A stretch of 64,000 bases of DNA from Adiantum capillus-veneris (lineage: Eukaryota; Streptophyta; Polypodiopsida; Polypodiales; Pteridaceae): contig CM043953.1 of the NCBI GenBank assembly GCA_014529385.2, positions 75,399,372 through 75,463,371 of the forward strand. The letters run 5' to 3'. The position numbers were made by a program, and so were the translations under genes. This document shows positions 53,312-63,300 of the stretch, piece by piece. Every line of letters begins with the position of its first letter. Positions within the stretch are counted from its first letter, which is position 1. The notes under the pieces were generated by a model, which had not been told where the DNA came from, made no database searches, and worked only from the letters and a program-made list of their open reading frames with translations.

Positions 53312-53347
53312 AAAAAAGAAACAACAAAAGACCCCGAGTGGACCAAA

Positions 53348-54532
53348 TTGGAGCGTAAACAGAAATACCAAGAACTAAAACGGTCTTTACGAGAGGTATG
53401 GACTACTAAGGGAGATAGTGATGGTAAAGGGGAGTCAGAAAAAGGAAACATGAATGTACCATCACACTATCGGAAATTCACCATCCAGGACAGAAAAATC
53501 ATAATGACACCACCAATCAGGGAAAGAACAAATCAGGAATCTTACGATGGACCGGAAAATGCAAAAAGGATAGACCTCGCTGAACCAAGTGAAAAGCCTC
53601 AGTTGGTCTATATCGCAACTGATTTAGAGCCTAAAGAAGAAGAGCTACTAACACAACTTCTCAAGAAGTATAAAGATGTGTTTGCATGGTCCTACAAAGA
53701 CCTCAAAGGAGTTGATCCATCGATATGTCAACATACAATTCCTTTGAAATCAGATGCCAAACCTAGCAAACAGCGTCTTTATATATATAATGACATATTT
53801 GCTAAACGAATCAAAGAGGAGATTGACAAGCTGATGGATGTTGAATTCATCTATGAAATCAAACATACAGATTGGGTGTCACCCATTGTGGTAGTCCCCA
53901 AAAAGAACGAAAAACTGCGAGTGTGTGTAAACCTCAAAAAAGTAAATGTAGCCACCATAAGGGACAATTATCCCTTGCCGATCACAGAACATGTACTTGA
54001 GAGGGTGGCCGGGAAACAGGCTTATTCCTTTCTAGATGGGTTTTTAGGATACAACCAACTGGCAATTGCAATAGAGGATCAACACAAAACAGCGTTTGCC
54101 ACAGAATGGGAAATTTATGCGTATCGAGTTATGCATTTTGGCTTAACTAATGCCCCAGCTACCTTTCAAAGGTTGATGGCGCATGCGTTCAAAGAATACC
54201 TGAGAATATTCTTAGAAATATACATGGATGATCGTTGTGTACACTCTCTTCTATGTGAGGAACATATAGACCATTTACAAAAGGTATTTGAAAAATGCAG
54301 AACATATCGAATCTGTCTTAACCCGGAAAAGTGCCTTTTCATGGTTAGGCAAGGCCGCATCCTAGGACACATTGTTTTAAGAAATGGCATAACCACTGAC
54401 CTAGACAAAATCAAAGTCATAGTAGACCTGCTCAAGCCTACTAATGCGAAACAAGTGTGGGACAATGCGGGTATTATCAAAGATTCATATATATGTATGC
54501 AGTCATCGCACAACCTCTATATCGTTTGCTAG
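53348..54532 (+). CDS. Element E reverse transcriptase
   Basis: A 394-residue frame. RT proper begins near residue 85 (..LLKKYKDVFAWSYKDLKG) and includes HTIPLKSDAKPSKQR, WVSPIVVVPKKNEKLRVCV, SFLDGFLGYNQLAIA (first Asp), HFGLTNAPATFQRLM and the active site as EIYMDDRCVHS (YMDD). The last 30 residues are out of frame after about 54440, where the connection to RNase H should be. It copies element RNA into cDNA. Confidence 0.92.
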   Translation: MERKQKYQELKRSLREVWTTKGDSDGKGESEKGNMNVPSHYRKFTIQDRKIIMTPPIRERTNQESYDGPENAKRIDLAEPSEKPQLVYIATDLEPKEEELLTQLLKKYKDVFAWSYKDLKGVDPSICQHTIPLKSDAKPSKQRLYIYNDIFAKRIKEEIDKLMDVEFIYEIKHTDWVSPIVVVPKKNEKLRVCVNLKKVNVATIRDNYPLPITEHVLERVAGKQAYSFLDGFLGYNQLAIAIEDQHKTAFATEWEIYAYRVMHFGLTNAPATFQRLMAHAFKEYLRIFLEIYMDDRCVHSLLCEEHIDHLQKVFEKCRTYRICLNPEKCLFMVRQGRILGHIVLRNGITTDLDKIKVIVDLLKPTNAKQVWDNAGIIKDSYICMQSSHNLYIVC

Positions 54533-54540
54533 TCAATCTC

Positions 54541-55071
54541 GACTAGAATGAGTGTGAAACTTCATTCCAAAAGCTGAAGGAAAACCTTGTATCAGCACCG
54601 GTACTTAAAGCACCGGATTGGGAAAAGATATTCCATGTTCACATTGATGCATCTACATATGCAATTGGGAGTATTCTGGCTCAACCTGGAGATGGAACAA
54701 TGGATTTTCCAATTTTTTATGCAAGCCGACAGTTAAATAGTGTGGAAAAGAACTACACAACCACTGAAAGAGAGGGGTTAGGAATGATTTATGCTGTAAA
54801 GAAATTTCGGCATTATTTTCTCGACAAGTTTGTGTTCTTCAAAGATCATCAAGCTCTTTTGTATCTGGTAAATAAACCATGCAATACCGGGAGGATTGTA
54901 CGTTGGTTTATTATATTACTAGAGTTTTATTTCATAGTGGTAGTCAAAAAGGGTAAAACTCATCTACGGGCGGATCATCTTTCAAGGCTACACAACGGGG
55001 AAGATCCTGAAGGAGTAGATGATGACATACCAGATGCTTATCTTTTCAATATTGAAATGATACCCAAATGA
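54541..55071 (+). CDS. Element E RNase H
   Basis: Open text from about 54556 reads ..NLVSAPVLKAPDWEKIF, then VHIDASTYAIGSILAQ (catalytic Asp), FPIFYASRQLNSVEKNY, TTTEREGLGMIYAVKKF (Glu), FKDHQALLYLVN (Asp) and HLRADHLSRL. The annotated Met start at 54700 is internal. It ends with an acidic linker (GVDDDIPDAYLF) and a TGA. No second, plant-type RNase H follows, unlike gypsy-5. Confidence 0.92.
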
Positions 55072-55224
55072 TCTCAGGAAATTGTTAGCATTCTTTCCTT
55101 TGGAGGTAGGTTTGATAACACGGAAGACAGATCCAAACAACAAACAATTCGACAAACAAAAAACTTCCAGTTGATTGCAGGACGGCTGTATCATCTAGGA
55201 TCGGACCAAATTCTACGATTATGT

Positions 55225-55232
55225 ATAAATCC
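55225..55232. repeat. 8-bp target duplication of the MITE (left)
   Basis: ATAAATCC, repeated exactly at 55451-55458. Confidence 0.95.
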
Positions 55233-55450
55233 CCCGGGGCGGTCACTTATCAAAAGCTTCCTATATCACGTGCGTTCAAGAGGTTATTAATAATACCTCA
55301 ATATACATACTATATTTACACTACGTGCCTATTTGAAAAACCCCCACCCCCCTCTGTATGTATACATTTTGATACATTTTGATCTTTTAATAATCCTCTC
55401 CGGTTAACTCACGTGATAGCATACACATTCTAAAAAGTGACCGCCCCGGG
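55233..55450. mobile_element. 218-bp MITE with perfect 16-bp TIRs
   Basis: Starts CCCGGGGCGGTCACTT and ends with its exact reverse complement, flanked by the perfect 8-bp TSD ATAAATCC. It is AT-rich with no coding capacity and contains a CCCCCCTCTGTATGTATAC motif like the subterminal repeats of the 16-kb transposon. Conceptually removing it with one TSD copy rejoins the element E pol reading frame exactly at '..LRLCI', which proves the insertion boundaries. It is probably a non-autonomous relative of the 16-kb transposon: 11 of 15 TIR positions match, including the outer C-x-CGGGG and the inner TCACT. Confidence 0.95.
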
Positions 55451-55458
55451 ATAAATCC
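55451..55458. repeat. 8-bp target duplication of the MITE (right)
   Basis: ATAAATCC, identical to 55225-55232. Confidence 0.95.
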
Positions 55459-56979
55459 GGAGGAATTCGAGTGTTATCTTGAAGAAGCACATGTCCAGGA
55501 TTGTGCATTTCATTGTTTAATAATGTAAACACACCAGAGACTGAAATAGTTAGGGGTTTATTGGCCAAGTATGTATGCCAACAAACATGCTTATGTTAAC
55601 AATTGTACTATATGTAGTGCCAAACGACCAATGGATCACACAACATTGTTTCAGGTAAACATTGCACCTGCATGGAGCCAATATATCATGGATTTCTTAA
55701 CCACAAGGACATTCCCTGCAAACATAACAAGAGCACGGAAAAGGGCTATAGAGATGGAGGCTTGTGACTTTCAGTTAATTGGGAACCAGCTCTATAAGCG
55801 AGGAAAAGACAATCAACTTAGAATCTGTGCAAGTGAAAGTGAATACCTGCTGATTCTAGAACCCGCACATGGAGGCATAAGTGGAGGCCATTTTTCAGGC
55901 TAAGACGGCAAAAATTGTCTTAACCGCAGGAATATGGTGGCCTACATTGCATATGGATGCTGAAGAGTTTGTAAAGCGTTGTGACGCATGTCAGCGCACC
56001 AAGGTGCCGATAAAGAGAGATGAAATTCCACTACGGCCAATGATGGGAGCAAGGGCATTTGCAAAATGGGGCATTGATTTTGTGGGACCTATTTCACCAC
56101 CTGCATATCGCACCCATACCCAATATATCATTGTGGCTATGGACTATCTCACAAAATGGGCGGAAGCCAAGACAACACAAAAAGCGGATGCATGAACCAC
56201 TGCACAATTTTTGTATGAGAATGTTTTTGTACGATACGGTTTACCAATAGAAATTGTCAGTGATCGAGGAACACATTTTCTTAATCAATTCATTGAATAT
56301 CTGCTAGAGGAATTCATAGTCATACATAGAAAATATGCTCCATATCATCCACAGGCAAATGGACAAGCTGAAGCCACAAATAAAACATTGTGCACGGTTC
56401 TCACTAAAATTGTATCAGAGTCAAGAACAGACTGGGATCAGCAGCTACACTCAACACTATGGGCATACAGGGTAGCTTACAAAACATTGATAGGAACAAC
56501 ACCGTACAACATGGTGTTTGGCCTAAATGCTATATTACCCATAGAGTTTTTAATTCCAACTCTACGAGTAGCGAAACGCTTAGAATGGACACGGCATGAG
56601 CTCTCTTCAAGAATAGATGATCTTGAAAAGCTAGATGAACTCCGCTTGAAAGTTGTAGCTTCAATCTATGCTAAAAAGAAAAGACAAAAGGAGTTCTTTG
56701 ACAAGTATGTGCACACGAAAGAGTTCAAAACAAATGATTATGTACTTGTGTATACCTTGAAGCAACATGCCAAGAAACTTAAAAAGCGAGGGATGGGACC
56801 CTTTCTATTTAGTGACCTATCACAAAGCGGAGCTATCAAGCTTGCTACATTAGCAGGAGAAGAAATGCCAAATTGGATTAGTGGGTGTCGATTAAAGAAA
56901 TATCATTTACCACTAACACAGGATATGCTTCAACAAATCCATCAAAAAAAAACAACGGATGAATGAGAAACAAAGGGTA

Positions 56980-56984
56980 CGAGA
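56980..56984. repeat. TSD CGAGA (left) of the solo LTR
   Basis: Repeated exactly at 58617-58621. Confidence 0.93.
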
Positions 56985-58616
56985 TGTTATAAAATCTAAT
57001 ATCTAACCAGCCCAAATGATTTTCTCATATTAAATTGATCACTTAATGTGGGAGAATAAACGGGAACAAGTGTTAATATATAGATATGTGCTTATAGATC
57101 TATCTCAACACGGGGCCAATGGTAAAAGGGCCCAAAAGGGAGATGGTCTATCAAAGAGCAAGGCTAACCAATGGAGCATAAGACCTTAGGGTTAGCTTCA
57201 TTGAAGACCTCCAATAAATGTGTGTAAAAGTCCTTTGACCTTAGGTAAGCTAGGGCTGAGCTTGAGGTGGGAACCCGGCCCAAGCTCGAGGTGCTTGTCT
57301 TGCTTGAGGTGCTTGTCGTGCTTGAGGTGTTTTTCATGCTTGAGGTGCTTGATTAAGATGCTTGAGGTGCTTGACTGGCTCCATGCTTGAGGTGCTTGAC
57401 TTGCTGCATGATTAAGGTACTTGAGGTGCCTTGAGAAGCTTGCCTGAGATGCTTGTGGGAACACCCCCTAGTTCAAGTGCTTTGTCATGCTTGGTGAGTA
57501 AGGTGCTTGATCACCTAAAGTCAAAAGCATTCCTACAAGAGGGGGGGCGAGCCCTTTTCCTAGGGGCTAGAGAGAGAACACCCACTCACACACACAAGGG
57601 AAGCCCCAACTTGAAGAGGCAGCAAGGACACATGTCAGGTCCCTACCCATGTTACCTTCATGTGTTGCTTGAAGCCTATTGGCTAGGCTTCAAAGGGGTC
57701 CAATGATAAATTACTTGAATTATCTAATTGATTTTGCATTTATCAAGTCCTCTCTCTCAAAGGGGAAAGGGGGACACTTGTCCCAAGGCTACCCATGTTA
57801 CTTGTAATGGCTCCTGCTTGTGATTGGCTAGGCCTGGAGGGGTCCAATGAGCTTCAAGCATGAGCTACAAGGGGGGGTCGACCCAAGCTAGCTAGGGTCT
57901 TGCTTGAGGGGTATACTCACCCACACACACTCACAATCACTCTCATTGTGTGCTATGCAAAGTGCAAGAGCTCCCTCTCCAAGCAAGTAGAGGTTGAGAG
58001 CCTACACCAACACTCTTGGCTATGGAGTGCAAATCCAACCAAGAGCCATGCTTCAATGCTTGAGCTTGTCATCTCCTTCTTCTTCATTACTATGCTATTA
58101 TGTATGCTAGCAACAAGAGTATGATAAGTGAGGAACTAGTTCTTTCTCCTATGAAATGTTTCTTCTTCCTCTTCCCTACCCTCATTCCCTGCTAGCTCTC
58201 TCCACCTTCGAAGGTGTTTGAGGTCTTGGGACTGAGGCTTGGGACAATTAAAACTTTCTTCAAGTTCATGTTATGCTATGATTGTGATGCATGAAGCTTT
58301 CCATCTTCATTGCATCACCTAGGTCACAAGGAACACAAAGAATGTATTGTAACAAGTCTCTCTCTTAATGGGAGAAATCATAATACAAATGCCTATTGGA
58401 GGGGGGACCGGCTCCACATAAATCCGGTCCTCAACTGTTGTCATGTTCTCTAAATTCTCTCTCTTGCAAAAGTATTGTTCATGCCAAGTTAACTAATTGC
58501 TATGATTATGTTGCTATCTTCAATTATGTCTACCCGGTATGCTCACAAAGTTATTTCTCGAAAGTATTCTCATTAATTTTCGCTATTCTCAAGTTGAATA
58601 GACTAATTCCATTACA
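56985..58616 (+). mobile_element. Solo LTR of the gypsy-1 family
   Basis: 1632 bp, starting TGTTATAAAATC and ending CCATTACA, matching the gypsy-1 LTRs along its whole length but more diverged near its 3' end (about 58550-58610). It is flanked by 5-bp TSD CGAGA on both sides with no internal region, so it is a solo LTR left by intra-element recombination. It carries the same AAGCACCTC-type minisatellite (about 57290-57430, reverse orientation). It sits eight codons into the extra ORF of element E. Confidence 0.96.
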
Positions 58617-58621
58617 CGAGA
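58617..58621. repeat. TSD CGAGA (right) of the solo LTR
   Basis: Exact copy of 56980-56984. Confidence 0.93.
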
Positions 58622-59260
58622 AGAAGCCCAAGCAGAAGCAAAAGTACGCATCTCAAAAAGAAGGCTTCTACGACAACAACAACAATCTGGATCATCGTTG
58701 CGAATCAATGCCATTCGACTCACGAATTTTGATAAAGACACAGTGGAGCCAATAATTGCAGTCAAAGTGGGTAGCAATCAAGTTGAATCGACGGCATTGC
58801 TTGATTCTAGAGCTCAAGCAAATTTGATCTCTTACAGATTATACAAACAGCTCAAGCCCATAGGTCAACTTCATCCTACTCCACAAGTGCTAGAAAGTAG
58901 TACATCACATTCACTAAAAACATTGGGCTGGACAATATTGCATGTACAAGTACATCAATATATTTACCCACACAAGTTTTATGTGGCGGAGGATGAAAGC
59001 ACACAACATCCAATGTTGTTGGGATAACCTTGGCAAAAAGAGTACAATGTGCAAATAGATTGGAATGTGAATGCAATCAAAATTCAGCATGCACAAGAAC
59101 AACAAGTGGTAGCCTTTGCTCAGCAACCTCGGAATAATCAGCTACCAGCAATGCAATCACTGGATAAAAATCCAAAAGGAAGGGTGCCACTAAAGAACAA
59201 ACAGGGAACTGCCAACCATGCTCACTACATGCATAAAAAGTCACCGACCGCAGTGTAAAT

Positions 59261-59806
59261 ATCAAGGTTACCAACACGAGAAAAACAAGTATGGGTGCGA
59301 AAGGATAGAAGTGACATAGCAGACACACCACAATACAACAGAAGTAGATAGTTCAACCAAAAACCAAGGGAATAAAACAGATATGGATCCCAAAGAAAAT
59401 ACTCAACAACAACTCAAATACGACTCGCATCTAGATACCGAAACTGAAGCAAAAGGAACTCCCTTCATTACAAGCAACATCAAAAGGCAGACAAGTGCAT
59501 ATGAAACCAACAAACCGACTTATGTGGATGCCCCTCAGCAGCAAAACAATGGCAACCAGGGCAGTAGCAATCAACCTACAAAGACTGGCAAAACAAAGCT
59601 ACAAATGGAAAGAAAAAGAGATAAGGTCTACGGCCATTCCGGCCAAGCCAATTATCTCCAAGGAGACAACCATGGCCATATCAACAATAGCGGCAAAGCA
59701 AGCGACTTTTGCAAGAAAGACAATCAAACAAAGAGTAGTAGAGTTACAGCTTTTACTTGCAAAGAAAATAGGAAACCTCGACGGGGCGAATGCCAATAAG
59801 CATCCT
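59261..59806 (+). pseudogene. Element E 3' region, Gln/Lys/Thr-rich frame
   Basis: The frame 59383-59799 is hydrophilic and low in complexity (Q, N, K, T), with no domain. It follows the extra protease ORF and ends at the junction with copia sequence at about 59807. It may be the C-terminal part of the extra ORF product or 3' untranslated sequence. Confidence 0.4.
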
Positions 59807-60113
59807 GCCAACACTATCTACACTGACAGTCAGAGCGCATTGGCAGTTGCGAGGAACCCAGTTTTTCATGCTCGCACAAAGCACATTGAGGTGCATTACC
59901 ACTATGTCAGGGAGAGGCTCTCAGCAGGAGAGATCAGCTTGGCTTATGTGCCAACACAGGACAACCTTGCAGATCTTTTCACAAAGGCATTGTCTCGTGA
60001 GAAGCTTGAAGCTTTCCGCAAAGCTTTGGGCTTACTCCCCTTTGTAGACTGATCCTGTCCTCAGGGCATGGCACTTCCCTTTACTCATGTGCCAGCTCTC
60101 GTTCACCGCATCA

Positions 60114-60127
60114 CTCCAGGGGGGATT
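60114..60127 (+). other. Copia polypurine tract
   Basis: CCAGGGGGGATT directly before the LTR start TGTTACC, as in copia-1. Confidence 0.85.
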
Positions 60128-60354
60128 TGTTACCATATACATGTGGTAGTGATGTGTGTGAACACACTAGGACCGCCGGGGCATTTTTTCCCTCTTTAGG
60201 AGGTTTTTTCCCCCGTGCATTGTATATACGCCCATCACTCTAGGGCTATCTATCTTTCCATTGCACACTAAGTAACACACTCTCTATTGTGTGCCTTGAG
60301 CTTCCTTCATCTTCTCCAAGCTGTGTGTGTTTCTCTGCAACCCTAATTCCAACA
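60128..60354 (+). repeat. Copia LTR (same family as copia-1)
   Basis: 227 bp, TGTTACCATATACAT ... AATTCCAACA. A TATATA box at 60223-60228 fits a Pol II core promoter. Confidence 0.95.
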
Positions 60355-63300
60355 ACTTAAGAGCCAATTTTCAAAGGCTAAGAGGAGTGGCAACTAAGGT
60401 TTTGAATTGCCAAAGCATACACTAAGTACATACATAAAATTTTGTTAACATGGCTGACAATAATCAAGAGAGTAGAATGAACATTGATAGCTTTGATTTT
60501 GCACATGAAGGTGCTAATGATGATGCTCCCATGTTTGTGAATTATCTTGTGACTAGGTTGCAACAAGGTATGGGCAACCCTACCTTGCAAGCCGAAGTTA
60601 CTCAACAACTTCGTGCCTATGGAATTTCCCTTCCTCTCCAAGAGGAGAGAGAGCTTAGGAGGCCTCTTGAAGAGACCCCCAAAATAAGACTCTCTCCCAT
60701 TCGAGAAGAGGAATCCAAAGAGAAAGAAAGCAATGAAAGTCTAAGTTCTTCTGAAGATGTGGCTCCACGAAGAAGGCGGTCTAGACGATCGCCTACTCCT
60801 CCCAAGAGGAAAAGAGCAACCCATAGTCCTTCTCCTCATCACTCTCAAAGGCAAGAGAGGAAACAAAGGAAGAAAAGGGCTAGGAAGAGGTCACCCTCTT
60901 CTCCTTCTTCTTCACCTTCCTCTTCTTCCGATGAAAGTTATGGCTATTCTCCTAGAGAATACAAGAGGGGATGACATCGCAAATCATTTCCTGCATGGCG
61001 AAGGTCACAAAAGCTAAAGAAGTTCAAGGAGGGAGGAAAGAGTATCTCTTTTCTCACCTACGATGGCACCTTTGGTGCTACCGACAAAGTCTTGGCCTTC
61101 ATCCAGCAATTTGACGCGGCCTTTGGGGACGAGGGCTTCAAAGAGTCCTCCAAGCTACGTCATGTAGATATGCACTTCCAAAAATCAGCTCGTCAATGGT
61201 GGGCTAGCCTTCGTGGCAATGGAGAAGCCCCAAAGACATGGAAAACTCTACGAGTTTCCATCATGAAGCAATTTCTGCCAAGCGATACTAAAGATAAAGT
61301 TCTTACCGAATGGCGCGGCTTGAAGCTTCTCTCTCATGAGTCTATCAACAAGTATGTAGACAAGTTTTGGGATTTACATCTCAAAGCTACTGTCTTTCAA
61401 AAGATAGACTTTGCCGAGCAAAGATAGCAATTCTGTGCGGGATTACCTGAAGAGATGGCCGAATACATCAACTCTCAACGGCCCGGTACTATTACCGAAG
61501 TAATCCACCACACCATGGTTGCTTCGCACATCAATTTCCATCAAGGGGCTAGACGTAATGTCAAGCCCATGGAAAACAAAGATAAAAATGATGCAAAGGG
61601 GAAATCCAATGCTCAAAATAATTCCCAAGGCACTTCCAACAACAACAACAACAACAACAATCGGTCCAAGGAGAAGGGAGTTTACAAAGGTAAAAACAAA
61701 CTCTCTCCTGAAGAGCTTGAAGCTTTTCGCAAGGACCATAAGTGTTTCAAGTGTGGAGAGCAAGGACATGGCTATCGTTCTTGCCCCAAGAAGAATACTC
61801 GCAATGAGACTCCTAGAGCTTCCACCATCGAAGCTCCAAAAGAGGATTCTCATTGCAAAGGATCATCACTCTCCTATGCTTGGGGAAAGGTAAGAGAGCA
61901 TAATGCCTTCATCTTGTTTGACCCTGGCTCTACTCTTAACTTCATATCAATAGAGTTGGCCACCAAGTTGGGCATTCAAGCTTTTGAGATGGGAGACATA
62001 GTAGTCGTTGATGCAGCTTTCAAGGGACAACAAGCCTCCGTTACTCCCTTGATTGGGAAGTTGAGGCTTCATGTCCAAAGCTATGTCGACAAAGAAGACT
62101 TCTTCATCTCTCCTCTCCAACATCAGGATGTTATCCTAGGGGCACCATGGTTTGATCGCATGGCTGCCAACATGAAGTTCCCTGAAAGGAGAATTTACTT
62201 CACTTACAGGGGAAAGAACATGTATATAGATGCTAGTGAGCGTGGTCGCACTATTCCACTTGTAAATCCTCTTTCTTTTGATAAGTCAATGAAGATCTCG
62301 GTTTCTGCATACATGATTTTTGTCAAAGAGTCTCCAAAAGATACTAATGTTTCATCAAATGTAAATGATAGGAATCAAGAAGAGTTAGACTTGTCTAATT
62401 TTCTAAAAGGATTCCAAGATGTGTTCATCGATGATATCCCTATGGACTTACCTCCAAAACGAGGGGATGATGACCATCGTATTGAGCTCCTTCCTGGAAG
62501 CTCACCACCTAACAAGCCTCCTTATCGAGTCTCACAATCTCAACAAGAGGAGATCATGAGGCAAGTACAAGAGCTCGTAGACAAAGGGATGGTGAGGCCT
62601 AGTTCCTCTCCCTTTTGTTCTCCAGTCCTTTTAGTGCAAAAGAAAGATGGTACATACCGTATGTGTGTGGACTATCGAGCACTAAACCATATCACTATCA
62701 AAAACAGATTTCCCGTACCTCGGGTAGAAGATCTGTTTGATAAGCTACAAGGCTCTACCTACTTCAGTAGGATTAACGTTAAGAGTGGCTATCATCAAAT
62801 AAGGACAGTGGATGAAGATATCTTAAAGACCGCGTTTCGCACAACGTTTGGTCTTTATGAATATCTAGTCATGCCTTTTGGCTTGACTAATGCACCAGCT
62901 ACGTTCAATCGTTTGATGGAGAAAATTTTTAGACCATATCGAAAATTCACTGGAGTGTTCTTTGATGATATTATCATCTACTCTAAGTCTTTGGAGGAAC
63001 ATAAGCAGCATCTCCAAGTGATTTTTCAAGCATTGAGGGAGAACAAGCTTTATCTCAACCAAAAGAAAAGCGAATTCTTCCTTCCAGAGATTCAATATCT
63101 AGGTCATATTATCTCCCACGATGGTATTCGTATGGATCCATCAAAGTTGGAGGTAATAAAATCATGGCCTAACCAAAGGAATCTACATGAGCTAAGAAGC
63201 TTTATTGGTATGTGTGCATACTATAGACGCTTCATAGCAAAATTCTCTCAAGTAGCAGGACCACTTCACGACTTAACAAAGAAGAACGTTAAGTTTGTAC

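Larger units (their letters stand above)
55072..56966 (+). pseudogene. Element E integrase with two H2C2 modules
   Basis: After RNase H there are two successive pre-integrase modules. Module 1 has FQLIAGRLYHLG.., then H-x6-H (EEAHVQDCAFH, about 55490-55513), then NNCTICSAK (about 55604-55615). Module 2 has FQLIGNQLYKRG.., then H-x6-H (PAHGGISGGH, about 55866-55891), then KRCDACQRT (about 55980-55998). The core follows: WGIDFVGP (Asp), IVSDRGTHF (Asp) and PQANGQAEATNKTL (Glu), with a C-terminal domain to 56966. Lesions are the MITE, a TAA near 55524, a TGA near 55533-55545, a frameshift near 55898 and a TGA at about 56193. All three catalytic acids are retained. Confidence 0.88.
56959..59260 (+). 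pseudogene. Element E extra ORF: second retropepsin-like protease
   Basis: An ATG at 56959 overlaps the integrase stop (ATGAATGA, integrase TGA at 56964-56966). Its frame, ignoring the solo LTR and one TSD copy, continues without interruption from 58622. A charged, Gln-rich N-terminus is followed by a retropepsin pattern: strand IIAVKVGSNQVESTALL, box D-S-R-A at 58803-58814 with QANLISYRLY, and the second-half motif MLLG..PWQKEYNVQIDW. A TAA at 59025-59027 falls between MLLG and PW. A second protease gene downstream of integrase is not part of the standard Ty3/gypsy plan. Frames end at 59258-59260. Confidence 0.72.
59807..60354 (+). mobile_element. Copia 3' fragment: RNase H end plus LTR
   Basis: 548 bp matching the end of copia-1 in plus orientation. 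It begins inside RNase H (CTGCCAACACTATC), reads TDSQSALAVARNP and VPTQDNLADLFTKAL, ends FVD at 60052, then has a short UTR, polypurine tract and LTR. It is truncated at 59807, where element E sequence stops, and ends at the LTR's AACA at 60354, where gypsy-1-family leader starts. The frame 59495-60052 is a chance fusion with element E text. Confidence 0.93.

Noticed and set aside
59495-60052. 185-residue protein
   Set aside because: It is a chance fusion of the element E 3' region and the copia RNase H end across the junction at 59807.
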